From contig JAIOKI010000005.1 of the NCBI GenBank assembly GCA_028335825.1, positions 248,001 to 312,000 on the forward strand: DNA of 64,000 nt, read 5' to 3'. Below, piece by piece: positions 47,540 through 57,887 of the stretch (positions within the stretch are counted from its first letter, which is position 1; each line of letters starts with the position of its first letter). The stretch is from Nosema muscidifuracis. Lineage: Eukaryota; Microsporidia; Nosematidae. The position numbers and the translations under genes are program-made. The notes beneath the pieces are model-generated. The model did not search any database. It had not been told where the DNA came from and saw nothing but the letters and a program-made list of their open reading frames with translations.

Positions 47540-50158
47540 TTATAGATACAAACTGGGAAGGAAAACAATCTCTCGTTTTAAAAGAGATGATGCTTCTTCA
47601 AACTTTTTTTCTAATTCTTTATCTCCAATAATTATACTAGCATTTATCATTTCTCTACAACATTCATCTAATCTAAGAATAAGTCTAACAAAAGCACCTT
47701 CTGATACTTCATATTTCAAAACAATATTTTGTAACGTTTCTTTATTGCACCAGTCAAGTACTGCTTGACTTAATGCAAAGTTTAATGGTTTAAATGGAGG
47801 TATAAAAAAATTATCAATATCTTTAGATAAAATCTTATAATGAATTAACATTCTATTTACTCCTTCATAAAGATCTTCAGAATATGAAACTTCCTCTTTT
47901 TCTTCTTCACAAATCATAGATGAAAAAAGTGAAACAATTACGTCAGGTTTGAAATTTTTAAATTCGTTATCGAATATCATTTCTGTAGATAAAACTTCAT
48001 TTACTGTACGAATTTCAGCTGCAACTCTTCCCTTCAATGTAACATTATTGTCATAAAAATTATTCTTAATTAAAAACTTAATTCTGTTATTATATTCTTC
48101 TATCATATCCAAATTATTAATACTATATTTCAATTTTATTCTACTAATTTCATCTTGAATTAATAAATATCTCGACATTTCTTTGTAATGATTTACGAAA
48201 TCTGGACATGTTATACATTTTAAAGAAGAAAGTTTACTAAAATTTTCATTTATCTTTCTTTCTAAAAGATAATCTTCATTTTTTAAATTATAATTAAAGA
48301 AAGGTTTACCATCTTTTAAGATACAAAATATATCACTAATTTTGATTCGAACTAAATCAGATTTTAAATAAATCGTGTGAGGATACAATAATCTCTTATT
48401 AATCAGTAAATCTTTAGATTTATTAATATTTAAATTGGAAAACATTTTTTCAAAATCTCCTTTTCCATTGCTTTTTACTAGAAAAGTTTCATCAGAATTA
48501 ATTTTCTGAATTTGTACTACTTCATTACTAAATAATAATACTACGTCATTTTCTTTAGGAAATTTATATTTTTCTATAATATAAGAATTGTTTTCTCCAA
48601 TTATTTGTATCATATTAATATATATTGATAATTCCTCACAATCTATCATTTTAACAGATTCTAATTCAATAAGTTTATGCATATCTTTATTTTCAGATTT
48701 CTGTTTAAAATGTTCTTTGTAGCTTTTTTTCATTAAATCTTCTACCTTAACATTCGATCTTAAAGCTATTAAAATTAATCCAAAACTCAATCTAAATTGA
48801 CTATTTAAAGAAAGTGGTCTTCCTTCTATAACTTGTTTAATAGAAAAAAGAGAAGGAACTTTCTCATCAGCTATAAGAACAGTCCCTACTTTATCCATAC
48901 CTCTTCTACCAGCTCTTCCACTCATTTGAGTATATTCACCAGTAGTAAGATTTCTAAAAGTTTCACCATCTATTTTACTTAGTGATAAAAATGCAACACA
49001 TTTTGCTGGCATATTTACACCCATAGCAAAAGTCTCTGTGGCTATCAAAATTTTAATTAAATTTAAAGAAAATAAAATCTCAACACATTCCTTAACAAAA
49101 GGTAATAAAGCACCATGATGAACCATTATACCTGAACTTGCATGTTTTTTTAATTTAACAACTTGTGGAAGAGATCTATCATCTTCTGGCAATTGATCTA
49201 TAGCTTTTCTTAAAAATTCATTAATATCTTTTTTTTCTTGTATGGTTGTTAAATCAAGAGAACTCAAATCTTCAATTATACTTTCACATTTACGTTTCGA
49301 GAAACAAAAAAAAATTACAGGAAAAAGTTTTTTTCTAATAACGAAATTAGCTAAATCTAAAATTCTAAATCTTCCTGTTGGTGTATTTTTTTTAGAGTAC
49401 GGTGTTATATTTCCTTTTATATTTGATAATATTTTTTGACCTGGTTTTATTTGAGTTTTTGGTTCATTTACAAGATAAACTTCTCTATCTGAATAAATAA
49501 GATGTTCAAGAGGAACAGGTCTTTTATCAGTATTAATAATATAAATACATCTATTATTTGTTCTTCCTACCCAATCACTAAATTCTTTTGAATTAGGGAT
49601 AGTTGCACTAAGTAATATTATTGTGATATGCTTAGGTAACATAATTATGCATTCTTCCCAAACTACTCCTCTTTCTTGATCATTTATATAATGTACTTCA
49701 TCAAATACGATATATTTTGTATTGTGAAGTATATCATTATTTTTATAAATGAGGTTTCTCAAAATTTCTGTAGTCATGATCAGACATTTAGCTTCAGGAT
49801 TGACCTGAACATCTCCAGTGATGATACCAACATCTGAAAATTTTTGTTTAAAATCATAGAATTTCTGATTACTCAGTGCTTTAATTGGACTTGTGTAAAT
49901 TGTTCTTAAATCATTTTTTTCAGATAAACTTATTGCATATTCAGCTACTAATGTTTTTCCTGCACTAGTATGTGCAGCTACAAAAATAGATTCTTGTCTG
50001 CTTAAGAAATAGAAAGATTGTTTTTGAAATATATCAGGTTTAAAAGTTATATTAAGTATGGATTCGTCTACATATTTGTTGTAATCGGAAGGTATCCAAT
50101 TGCTATCAACACAGACTGAATGAGATAATTCTTTGTATGGTTTTTTCTCTTCATACAT
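47540..50158 (-). CDS. SKI2: Ski2-type DExH RNA helicase (SKIV2L)
   Basis: Cytoplasmic helicase that feeds mRNA into the exosome for 3'-5' decay. Walker A is AAHTSAGKT (61-69) and the DEVH box is at 153-156 in the context FDEVHYINDQERGVVWEE; SATIPN and QMSGRAGRRGMD follow. The pattern IIMLPKHITIILLSATIPNSKEFSDWVGR...KRPVPLEHLIY follows Ski2 rather than Mtr4. The DSHCT end (LDECCREMINASIIIGD, SSLLKREIVFLPSLYL) is complete. At 872 residues it lacks the N-terminal Ski3/Ski8-binding region of yeast Ski2 (1287). CCC is 2 nt before the ATG. RRP4, an exosome cap subunit, lies 1.3 kb away. Confidence 0.93.
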   Translation of the reverse strand: MYEEKKPYKELSHSVCVDSNWIPSDYNKYVDESILNITFKPDIFQKQSFYFLSRQESIFVAAHTSAGKTLVAEYAISLSEKNDLRTIYTSPIKALSNQKFYDFKQKFSDVGIITGDVQVNPEAKCLIMTTEILRNLIYKNNDILHNTKYIVFDEVHYINDQERGVVWEECIIMLPKHITIILLSATIPNSKEFSDWVGRTNNRCIYIINTDKRPVPLEHLIYSDREVYLVNEPKTQIKPGQKILSNIKGNITPYSKKNTPTGRFRILDLANFVIRKKLFPVIFFCFSKRKCESIIEDLSSLDLTTIQEKKDINEFLRKAIDQLPEDDRSLPQVVKLKKHASSGIMVHHGALLPFVKECVEILFSLNLIKILIATETFAMGVNMPAKCVAFLSLSKIDGETFRNLTTGEYTQMSGRAGRRGMDKVGTVLIADEKVPSLFSIKQVIEGRPLSLNSQFRLSFGLILIALRSNVKVEDLMKKSYKEHFKQKSENKDMHKLIELESVKMIDCEELSIYINMIQIIGENNSYIIEKYKFPKENDVVLLFSNEVVQIQKINSDETFLVKSNGKGDFEKMFSNLNINKSKDLLINKRLLYPHTIYLKSDLVRIKISDIFCILKDGKPFFNYNLKNEDYLLERKINENFSKLSSLKCITCPDFVNHYKEMSRYLLIQDEISRIKLKYSINNLDMIEEYNNRIKFLIKNNFYDNNVTLKGRVAAEIRTVNEVLSTEMIFDNEFKNFKPDVIVSLFSSMICEEEKEEVSYSEDLYEGVNRMLIHYKILSKDIDNFFIPPFKPLNFALSQAVLDWCNKETLQNIVLKYEVSEGAFVRLILRLDECCREMINASIIIGDKELEKKFEEASSLLKREIVFLPSLYL

Positions 50159-50879
50159 TAGGGTTTTATAAAAACATAATTTATGCAGAAAAAAATATTT
50201 ATCAGAATATAAAAAGAATAAAATAAAATCATTTATTTCCTATTAATAAAGATAATTTCTATCTTGAGAATGAAAATCTTAGCTAATCAGTATATTAAAA
50301 TATTGAAATAAAATACAATAAGATATTTAAGATAACATATTTCTAAAAAAGAGTTAATCAGTTAAAATTTGATTTTAATTTTATGTGTGAATAAATTATT
50401 AAATAATTCAAATAGATTTAAAGTAAATATTTTATACAAAGGTTTATTACGTAAAATTACATTCTTGTTCTTAGATGGATAATCTATAACTAGTAGATTA
50501 ATAAGACATTAAAATTTAACAAGAACATCTTCAAATGATTTAAATATAAATTATTGCTGTAAAAAAGGCTTTTTAACAAAATTCAAATAAAAAATTATTT
50601 TTTCGTATAAATAAAAAAATTTTAAACCCCATAAAAAAGAATGCTTAACACTATTTTTATAAATATGTTGTCAAAAATTCTTTGACATTTTATTTTAATT
50701 TTTTAAAAAGAAATAATCATTAAAATTTATATAATTTGCATTAAGTTAAATATTGTTTATTATTATGCAATACAAAAGCTGTCAAATAACTGAATATAAT
50801 TTTTGGTAAGTCAATGATAAAGTAATATTTGTATATTAAATATTGATATTATGTAGTACACATATTAAAAAATATTTCT
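50159..50879. other. AT-rich spacer with an orphan CCCC-ATG
   Basis: 720 bp upstream of SKI2 and downstream of RAD10. The only structured item is CCCC at 50627-50630 followed by an ATG at 50641 that opens just 14 codons (MLNTIFINMLSKIL, stop at 50685). This may be a false match, a relic start, or a very short peptide. The rest is A/T-rich without clear repeats. Confidence 0.4.
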
Positions 50880-51446
50880 CTACTTAAAATCCTTTTCATA
50901 ATATTCGTTTAAAAGTTTCGCTTTGATCTCTCCAATTCCTTTAATATTCTTAACATCTGAATTTAAATTATTAAAAAAGTCTTTCAATGTATTATAATTC
51001 TTTAAAATACTAGTCGAGTCCGTGGAATTAATTTTAGGAAATGTTTCAAGAAAGGTATTAAAATTATCTTCCTTTCTTCTAATAATATTTATAGACCTAT
51101 TATGATTTATATCTAACCCTTTCAAATATCTTGCACATTCTTCATTAGTAAATCCTAGTATAATAGTTAGATCACTAATTTTATCATAAAGTTCTAAAAG
51201 TGTCGTTGAGTAATTTGTTGTATCAACATAAATTAATAAAATACTTAATTTATACGGTTTAAGTTTGTTAATCATTTTAAAAATATATTCTGGTTTGACA
51301 CAATGAAATCTTAAAGATAAAAATAGAACAGAAGTCGTATCATTAATTTCATAATCAGTGGTTAATAAATCTTCGTATATAAATGAAGAATATGTTAAAT
51401 ACGAAATTACACTATTTCCCGTCTGTTTCGTATTTATCTTTATCAT
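50880..51446 (-). CDS. RAD10: Structure-specific endonuclease subunit Rad10/ERCC1
   Basis: Non-catalytic partner of the XPF/Rad1 nuclease, making the 5' incision in excision repair. The central domain has NTKQTGNSVISYL (ERCC1 PRQRGNPVLKFV), LFLSLRFHCVKPEYI (FLSLRYHNLHPDYI), TIILGFTNEECARYL (LILAWSPEEAGRYL) and the LNKTDSxxLL-like INSTDSTSILKNY. A C-terminal helix-hairpin-helix with GIGEIKAKLL follows. Its 188 residues cover the whole conserved core. CCCC is 3 nt before the ATG. It is divergent from RRP4 with only 34 bp between start codons. Confidence 0.92.
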   Translation of the reverse strand: MIKINTKQTGNSVISYLTYSSFIYEDLLTTDYEINDTTSVLFLSLRFHCVKPEYIFKMINKLKPYKLSILLIYVDTTNYSTTLLELYDKISDLTIILGFTNEECARYLKGLDINHNRSINIIRRKEDNFNTFLETFPKINSTDSTSILKNYNTLKDFFNNLNSDVKNIKGIGEIKAKLLNEYYEKDFK

Positions 51447-51480
51447 TACGGGGATTTAAATTTTTAGATAAAAACCCTCA
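51447..51480. promoter_or_regulatory. 34-bp bidirectional start region of RAD10 and RRP4
   Basis: Two divergent ATGs are separated by 34 bp. The gap contains a GGGG at 51450-51453, which is the CCCC of RAD10 on its own strand, and a CCC at 51475-51477 for RRP4. It is symmetrical: 3 nt from motif to ATG on each side. The stretch between them is A/T only. Promoter elements of each gene must overlap the other's transcript or coding region. Confidence 0.7.
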
Positions 51481-52137
51481 ATGGATTACAAATTACCAGG
51501 AGAAACGATATGTGAAGCTGATGAATTTATCAAAGGACATGGAACACAAATTAAAAATGATTATCTTGTTTCATCTTATTTTGGAAAACCTAAAACTATC
51601 AATAAACTTGTAACTGTTATACCAAAATGCTTCGACAGATATACCGCAGAAATCGGGGATTGTGTTATTGGACGTGTTATAAATATTTATAATAAAAAAT
51701 GGAAGATAGAAATGAATTGTAAATCTGAAGTCACTTTAAATTTATCATCTATTAATCTACCTGGCGTTACACAACGTAGAAAACTTGAATGTGACGAAAT
51801 AATGATGAGAGATTTTTTCGATATAGACGATCTGCTCGTAGCAGAAGTACAGAAAATAAATAAAAGTGGGTCCGTTAGTTTACACACTCGTAATGAAAAA
51901 TATAGAAAATTAGGAAAGGGTGTACTTATAAAAATGCCTGCATCTATTGTTCCCCAAGTAAAAACACGCTTTTTAAAGTTTTCAGATGTTGAAATCATTA
52001 TTGGATGTAATGGATACATTTGGATTGAGCCTTTAAATGATAAATCCGAAACATCTAAAAGAGTCTTCGCCATATCAAATTACTTAAAAGAAAGTATAGC
52101 AAAAATGGAAGTTCCTAATTTTGATAAGATTTTTTAA
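51481..52137 (+). CDS. RRP4: Exosome cap subunit Rrp4
   Basis: RNA-binding cap protein of the exosome. It has a short N-terminal domain (LPGETICEADEFIKGHGT), an S1 domain (GDCVIGRVINIYNKKWKIEMNCKSE, then LNLSSINLPG) and a KH domain of the Rrp4 GxNG type (IIIGCNGYIWIEP). VSLHTRNEKYRKLGKGVL is the diagnostic linker between S1 and KH. The 218 residues are somewhat shorter than human (293). CCC is 3 nt before the ATG. The stop is 3 bp from the convergent INTS11 stop, so the transcripts must overlap. Confidence 0.93.
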   Translation: MDYKLPGETICEADEFIKGHGTQIKNDYLVSSYFGKPKTINKLVTVIPKCFDRYTAEIGDCVIGRVINIYNKKWKIEMNCKSEVTLNLSSINLPGVTQRRKLECDEIMMRDFFDIDDLLVAEVQKINKSGSVSLHTRNEKYRKLGKGVLIKMPASIVPQVKTRFLKFSDVEIIIGCNGYIWIEPLNDKSETSKRVFAISNYLKESIAKMEVPNFDKIF

Positions 52138-52140
52138 TTA

Positions 52141-53643
52141 TTATGTGCTATCTTCTTCAATTATATTATCGCATTTAACTACTTCAATAAAGTCTTCTCC
52201 TTTTTTTCTTTTATTCAATTTGAATTTTATTGCTACGTTTTGACTGCTTAAATTATTTTTATGAAATTTCTCTAAATGCTCTGTCTTAAATCTCAATTTA
52301 ATCATGTCATCTGTTGGTATATTTATACAAGTTCCATTTTCAGGTTTGTACACTGGAATATCAAATTTTTTTGTTATTGTTTTTTCTAAAATTTTCATTC
52401 TTGATTTATCTCCATGGACAAGCATTACATTCTTTGGTTTACACATCTCTATCAAATTCAATATTCCTTGTGCATCAGCATGAGCACTAAATGCCAAATT
52501 TTTGACTTCTATATTAATTTCTTTCATTTCGCCCAATATTTCAATTTTTTTATCTCCATTAAGTACTTTATCTCCTACAGTCCCTTTAACACAATATCCT
52601 GGTATTATGACTAAATTTTTAGAATCTGTACACCATTCCTTAAAAACTTTTAGGGACATTCCTGAATGTAACATCCCAGGAGAAGCAAATAAAACCATGG
52701 GAGTATCTAAATCAAGATAATGTTTCTGAAAAGTAGATATATTTTTAAATTCAAATACGTTATAATCGATAGCATTCTTCTTAATAGTTTCATTTGTGTA
52801 GCTGACAAATTGTTTATAAATATTATTTGCTTTCTCTGTAAGCCCTCCTGAAAAATAAATGGGAACGTTTATTTTCATTCTTTCCCAATGTGAATCAAGC
52901 AGGAGGCATAATTCCTGCGCCCTACCCAATGCGAATATTGGAATTAAAACTTTTCCTCCTTTTGATACACAATCTAGTACAGCTTTGAAAAAATCACGTT
53001 CTTTTGATTTTCTACAGTCTCGTGTAATAGATCCATAAGTTGACTCAGTAATCAATAAATCAGGTCTTAAGCAGGGTATTGATGCAGCACCAAGATGCTT
53101 ATCAGGTGTCATATTATAATCACCTGTATATACTATACTTTTGCTGCCAACTTTTATATGAAACATTGCAGCTCCTATAACATGTCCTGCGTAGTATGGT
53201 GTAATAAAAAAATCATCATCATGTTTAAATGTTTCATTAAAATTTATTGTTACAACTTTTTTCGTACAATTTACAATATCGGGATACGTAAAAAATTTTC
53301 CGTCGGTTATTTTAGGAGCTGAAATTTTTCTAAAATCTTCTAATAAAATAGGAATAACGGCTTTTGTTGGTTGTGTCATATAAATAGGTCCATCATATTT
53401 ACATACCTCTGTAAAATATGGAAGTGCACCCGAATGATCTAAATGAAAATGAGAAATAATTATACAATCAATTAACTTATTAAAATCACCAGTTTTACTT
53501 AAAATAGAAAAATCTGGAAATCTTCTTTGGTCATTATATCCCATATGCATACCACAATCAAACATTATAGTTCGACCTTCTACATTTATAACTATACATG
53601 ATCTGCCGACATCTTGGCCAGCACCTAGTGGAATAATTTTCAT
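52141..53643 (-). CDS. Metallo-beta-lactamase/beta-CASP RNA endonuclease, INTS11 orthologue
   Basis: Zn-dependent RNA 3'-end endonuclease. Motifs include LGAGQDVGRSC, HFHLDH (65-70), YYAGHVIGAAMF and YTGDYNM. The beta-CASP motifs are LITESTYG, SFSAHAD and LVHGDKSR. The blocks CGMHMGYNDQRRFPDFS, YDGPIYMTQPT, WERMKINVPIYFSGGLTEKAN and YCVKGTVGDKVLNG follow INTS11 (Integrator) and not CPSF73/Ysh1, which has another sequence in each place. The start was set at 53643, because CCC is 3 nt before this ATG and homology begins with MKIIPLGAGQ; the frame is open 21 codons further upstream. At 500 residues it lacks the C-terminal INTS9-binding part. Confidence 0.88.
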   Translation of the reverse strand: MKIIPLGAGQDVGRSCIVINVEGRTIMFDCGMHMGYNDQRRFPDFSILSKTGDFNKLIDCIIISHFHLDHSGALPYFTEVCKYDGPIYMTQPTKAVIPILLEDFRKISAPKITDGKFFTYPDIVNCTKKVVTINFNETFKHDDDFFITPYYAGHVIGAAMFHIKVGSKSIVYTGDYNMTPDKHLGAASIPCLRPDLLITESTYGSITRDCRKSKERDFFKAVLDCVSKGGKVLIPIFALGRAQELCLLLDSHWERMKINVPIYFSGGLTEKANNIYKQFVSYTNETIKKNAIDYNVFEFKNISTFQKHYLDLDTPMVLFASPGMLHSGMSLKVFKEWCTDSKNLVIIPGYCVKGTVGDKVLNGDKKIEILGEMKEINIEVKNLAFSAHADAQGILNLIEMCKPKNVMLVHGDKSRMKILEKTITKKFDIPVYKPENGTCINIPTDDMIKLRFKTEHLEKFHKNNLSSQNVAIKFKLNKRKKGEDFIEVVKCDNIIEEDST

Positions 53644-53760
53644 TATGGGATAAAAAAAGAAAAAAAATCTAAAGATATGTTTTCGATTGGAAAAACTTTG
53701 TAACAATTTGTTTTAAGATAAAACACAAATTTTATAAATATCAAACTAATAATAACAAAT

Positions 53761-55410
53761 ATGAACGAAAATTTCAATTGGTTTGAAAATGACATAGATG
53801 CAGAGATAGAAGAATTTGAGCAGAAAGAATCAGTTCAATCCACATTCTCAAAAATATTTGACTATTTATGCAGTAAAATTAATACCGTATTTATTCTATT
53901 GTTAGTGATAAGATTCGTCTGGTTTTTATTTGGTCTTCCCAGTGGAAATGTCTTTGGAGTCGATATTTTAGTTATTTTGATGAGTTTATTAGTTATTACC
54001 GGATCACTTTCAGCTATTGTTGCTATAACTAAAATTCTTACATATGTTTTTTTGAATATAGGTCTTGATTCAAGATTTGAAGCTTTATTAGGTGCATACA
54101 GATTATTTGCACTAATTGTTTGGTGTTTAATTAATTTATCATGGTTTAAAGCTATAAAAGATGATATAATTAATCAATATTACATGATTAGAGCTATTTT
54201 AAGTTCTATATTAATAACTGTAATAGTTTATAATGCAACTTCAGTTTTAATGATTATCTTTGACAAATATTTCGTAACAAAAACTCTAAACTCAAAATTG
54301 AACGATGTCGAGAGAACTGAAAAAATTTTATCATTGATGAAAAATTATAGGTATGAAGTATCTACAGCAAGTACTATGGAAACACCAGAATGTCCCTGTA
54401 AAGATATTTTTTGTTTTGATATCCAATCAAGTATGAATAGAGAAGAATTTGAGAGAAGAGGATTATCTGATGTTGATATCAAAAAGTCTTATCTGGATAT
54501 TCCAGAGCCCCAGCTTCATAGTGTATCAGATGCTAAGACCCTTGCAAAAGATGTTTATTTTAAAGCTAGTGATGGAAAATGTAATCTAAACTTTGACGAT
54601 TTCAATTCAATATTTACCAATCCACAATCAGCTATAAATGCTTTCTCGTATTTCGATAATGGAATAGATAAATTTATAACAATGAAAACTTTTCACGACA
54701 CAGTATTGTCATTTTATATGGAACGAGTTAATTTAGAAAAAAGTATAAACCGTGCAGAAGAATTTGTTAGTATAATAGGTACCTTTCTCAACATAATAGT
54801 GTTTTGTTTTCTTATTTTAGTATATTTAATAATATTTGGTATTCCAATCAAAGAGTTACTAGCTCTTGCACTGAGCAGTGCCTTAGCTTTAAATTTTATT
54901 GCTAGTGGTATGGCAACAGATCTATATTACAACTTCATGATGCTATTAAGTCATCAATTTGATATAGGAGATGAAGTTATTGTGGATAACGTTGAATATA
55001 AAGTTCATGGGTTTGGATTAACGAGTACTTCTTTACTTAGTGAGAACGGAGGAAAAGTTAAATTTCTTAATAGCGATTTGTGGAAGAAGACTTTAGTTAA
55101 TATGACTCGTGCTCCTGAGAAAATACTCGTCTTTAAATTCACTATAAATCCCGATATAACTCACGAACAGTTTTCATGCTTTAAATCTGATATTCACAAT
55201 TTCCTTTTGACTAAGAAGTTTGATTTTTATAATACATTTTCATTACAATCAGTTTCAGAGGAAAAAACTGGCATTGAAAGATTAGAGTGCTCTTTGATTT
55301 TTAAATGTAAAGCTTTTAAAAACAAAACTAGAAAGTTTTATTTGAGGGTAGAAACTACTAATTTCTTGAGAAGAATAATTGATAAATATGAAATAGCATT
55401 TAACAAATAA
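53761..55410 (+). CDS. MscS-family mechanosensitive channel (fungal Msy-like)
   Basis: Ion channel that opens under membrane tension. Two pairs of hydrophobic segments lie at about residues 40-110 and 115-170. A soluble region with a degenerate EF-hand-like block (FSYFDNGIDKFITMKTF, near 298) comes next. The MscS core follows: pore helix ALALSSALALNFIASGMATDLYYNFMMLLSHQFDIGDEVIVD, then the beta domain (VHGFGLTSTSLL, GGKVKFLNSDLWKKTLVNMTR). This order matches eukaryotic Msy1/Msy2 of fungi rather than the short bacterial MscS that some microsporidia acquired. No CCC before the ATG; the INTS11 start is 117 bp away, divergent. Confidence 0.85.
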   Translation: MNENFNWFENDIDAEIEEFEQKESVQSTFSKIFDYLCSKINTVFILLLVIRFVWFLFGLPSGNVFGVDILVILMSLLVITGSLSAIVAITKILTYVFLNIGLDSRFEALLGAYRLFALIVWCLINLSWFKAIKDDIINQYYMIRAILSSILITVIVYNATSVLMIIFDKYFVTKTLNSKLNDVERTEKILSLMKNYRYEVSTASTMETPECPCKDIFCFDIQSSMNREEFERRGLSDVDIKKSYLDIPEPQLHSVSDAKTLAKDVYFKASDGKCNLNFDDFNSIFTNPQSAINAFSYFDNGIDKFITMKTFHDTVLSFYMERVNLEKSINRAEEFVSIIGTFLNIIVFCFLILVYLIIFGIPIKELLALALSSALALNFIASGMATDLYYNFMMLLSHQFDIGDEVIVDNVEYKVHGFGLTSTSLLSENGGKVKFLNSDLWKKTLVNMTRAPEKILVFKFTINPDITHEQFSCFKSDIHNFLLTKKFDFYNTFSLQSVSEEKTGIERLECSLIFKCKAFKNKTRKFYLRVETTNFLRRIIDKYEIAFNK

Positions 55411-57887
55411 ATTATTATTTAAATTTATTTTTAATTAAAAGACTTCATAGAAGTTTTAATTAATTTATATAATAATTTAGTAGTTAGACAAAATAGTTCT
55501 TAAATATTTTAATTTTTTATCTCAAAAATATTTATTTTATATTTTGAGAAATGTGTCATTATGATTCATAAGATAATAAACTTGAAAATTTATGTAAAAT
55601 TTAAAATTTAATAAGCTTATAATTCTATATATTTTATGTAGACCAAGTTAATTGAACTTTTATAATCAGTTGGTATATTTTTTTTTATATCATATTAAGA
55701 AAAATAAACTGTTTGATGATTATTTTTTTCTTATCATGTGAATACAGCAAAGTATACCAAAAGTGTAAAAATATGCTTGTATTTTGTAACTTCAAGTTCT
55801 GAAAATATAGTTAATGCACTTTCATTAATCTTTCTTTTAGATTTGTGCTTAATGACGTTCATTTATTGATTCTCTTGTGATATTTTTATAATTTTTAAGA
55901 ACCATTGATATTTTATTATAATAATTTGGCAAATTAAATAATATACAAATGTTTTATTGGTAATTTAAATTTCAAATTACATCATAAATAAAATTAATTA
56001 ATTTCTCAATAAGTTTTCAAAAAACAAAATGTTATTAATTAAAAAAAAGTTATAAATGTTTTGATTTATCATAGATGCATGAACCAAAATAAATTTGTAT
56101 ATTCTTAATTTCAAATCAATCAAAATTTTATATTATTTATATATTAACTTCCTAAATAAATCATTGTATTTTTTAGATTACTAAGAAATTTGCAACTTAT
56201 TAACTTCAAATCAATCAAAATTTTCTATTATTTATATATTAACTTCCTAAAAAAATCATTGTGTTTTTTTAGATTACTGAGAAATTTGCGACTTATTAAT
56301 TTTAAATCAATCAAAATTTTAAATTATTTATATTTTAATTAAAAATATATTAAACTTTAACAAACCTATTGATATTTTGTAAAATAACACATATGAAATT
56401 CAAATGTTGATTAAGATTTCTGAAGTAAAATAATCTTAATAAGCTAGAAAAAAACTAATAATATCTTTAGAATGTGAATATTCCTTTTAATAGTATGTTC
56501 TTAGAAGATATAAGTTCTATTTTCTTTGCAAATATTTCAGATTAAATATTTATTTAGTTAGCTATTTTGAAACGTCCGTAGTTATAAAAAAAGTAAGAAG
56601 GAATTTTTCCATCTTACAAATATGATAAATATTTAAATTAAAATAAATCTCTTGGACCAAATTTATATAATAGGATTTATCAAGTATTGTAACAATCATA
56701 ATTCTGAACTAATTATCAGATTTGAAGATAAGAAAGAAACAACTTAATTTACCTGATTTTTATGATTAGTTTAATGTTTTAAGAACTGGTTAATGTTTTG
56801 GATCAGGATGTTTTACCAGAAAAGAGTAAAGTTACTTTTGACATCAGATTTGTTATGAGTTCATAGTCTTATAAAATATTTGTTAAACTAAATTTTTTTA
56901 GTATCATGTAAAGAATTATCATAATTAATTTTTAATGAAATGGTCAATTTTTTTATTTTATTAAAATTTTTTAAAAAGCTTAAATAATTCAACTGCAATT
57001 ATTTTTATTATTAAGTCATATAGAAGATTATTTTGTAAATCAATAACTATAATAATTTCCTATGTTCAAGAAATAAAATTTTAATTCGTTATTTTAATTT
57101 AAGAAAGATTCGAGATAATTTAAAATTATTATAAAGCTATTCAAAAAAAATATTAACTTTAGATTAAAATAAATATACTGTATGACTTATTTTTGTTTAA
57201 TGTAAATAAATAAAACAAATATTGTGATCCAAAAGATAAAACTTAGAATCTTAAAAATGACTGTAAAGAGAGTAAATCTAAATTTAAAATTTTTTTCTAT
57301 GATATGAAAGTCAGAAACAAGATAGAAGAAAAAATTGTAAAATTATATATTTTTTTAATTAAAGTTTAGTATAATAAATAGAGCTATTTTTGAATTCGAA
57401 ATAAAAATAATTTTAATGGAAACTTATCTTTAACATAATTATTTATATTTTACTTTAAAATTATTCTCTCTCTTTTTATTTAAGAAATAAAAAAGAATTA
57501 TAAGAGAAAATTTTGTAGTAAATCTTTTAATATAACAAAAAATTTTTTAATAATTACAAGTCTCCTTAAATATTTAACAAAAAGATTTATTAAAAATCAT
57601 CTTATTCAACAATTTTAACTAAAAAATCTTAGTGAAATCAATTTAACTTTTTTGTTAAAAATCATCTTATTCAACAATTTTTTGCTGTAAAATCAGTATA
57701 ACTTTTTTATTAATAATATATTTTTTACAATTGTTAATTATAAGTTTTTTCGTAAAAATAAATTAAACTCCATAAAGATTTTTTTGACGTCAATTTAACT
57801 CTGTAATAAAATAATATTTAATGAAATTTTTAATTAAGATCCTTTTTTATCAAACTATTTAAGAAATTTACAAAGTTATCCCTTAAC
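55411..57887. other. 2.5 kb AT-rich gene-free region with two tandem duplications
   Basis: I find no ORF and no RNA gene. A unit of 95-96 bp (caaatcaatcaaaattttnnattatttatat...aagaaatttgc) begins at 56112, 56207 and 56303, the third copy partial. A 64-bp unit (ttaaaaatcatcttattcaacaatttt...) begins at about 57591 and 57655. Two patches, about 55740-55880 and 56640-56880, have a milder composition and could be remnants of genes, but neither strand gives a readable protein. Confidence 0.6.

Noticed and set aside
52141-53643. CPSF73/Ysh1 identity for the beta-CASP gene
   Set aside because: The discriminating blocks (GMHMGYNDQRRFPDFS, GGLTEKAN, YCVKGTVGDKVL) are those of INTS11.
52141-53706. INTS11 start at 53706
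   Set aside because: The extra 21 residues are Phe-rich and unlike the family; the ATG at 53643 has CCC 3 nt upstream and starts exactly at the conserved domain.
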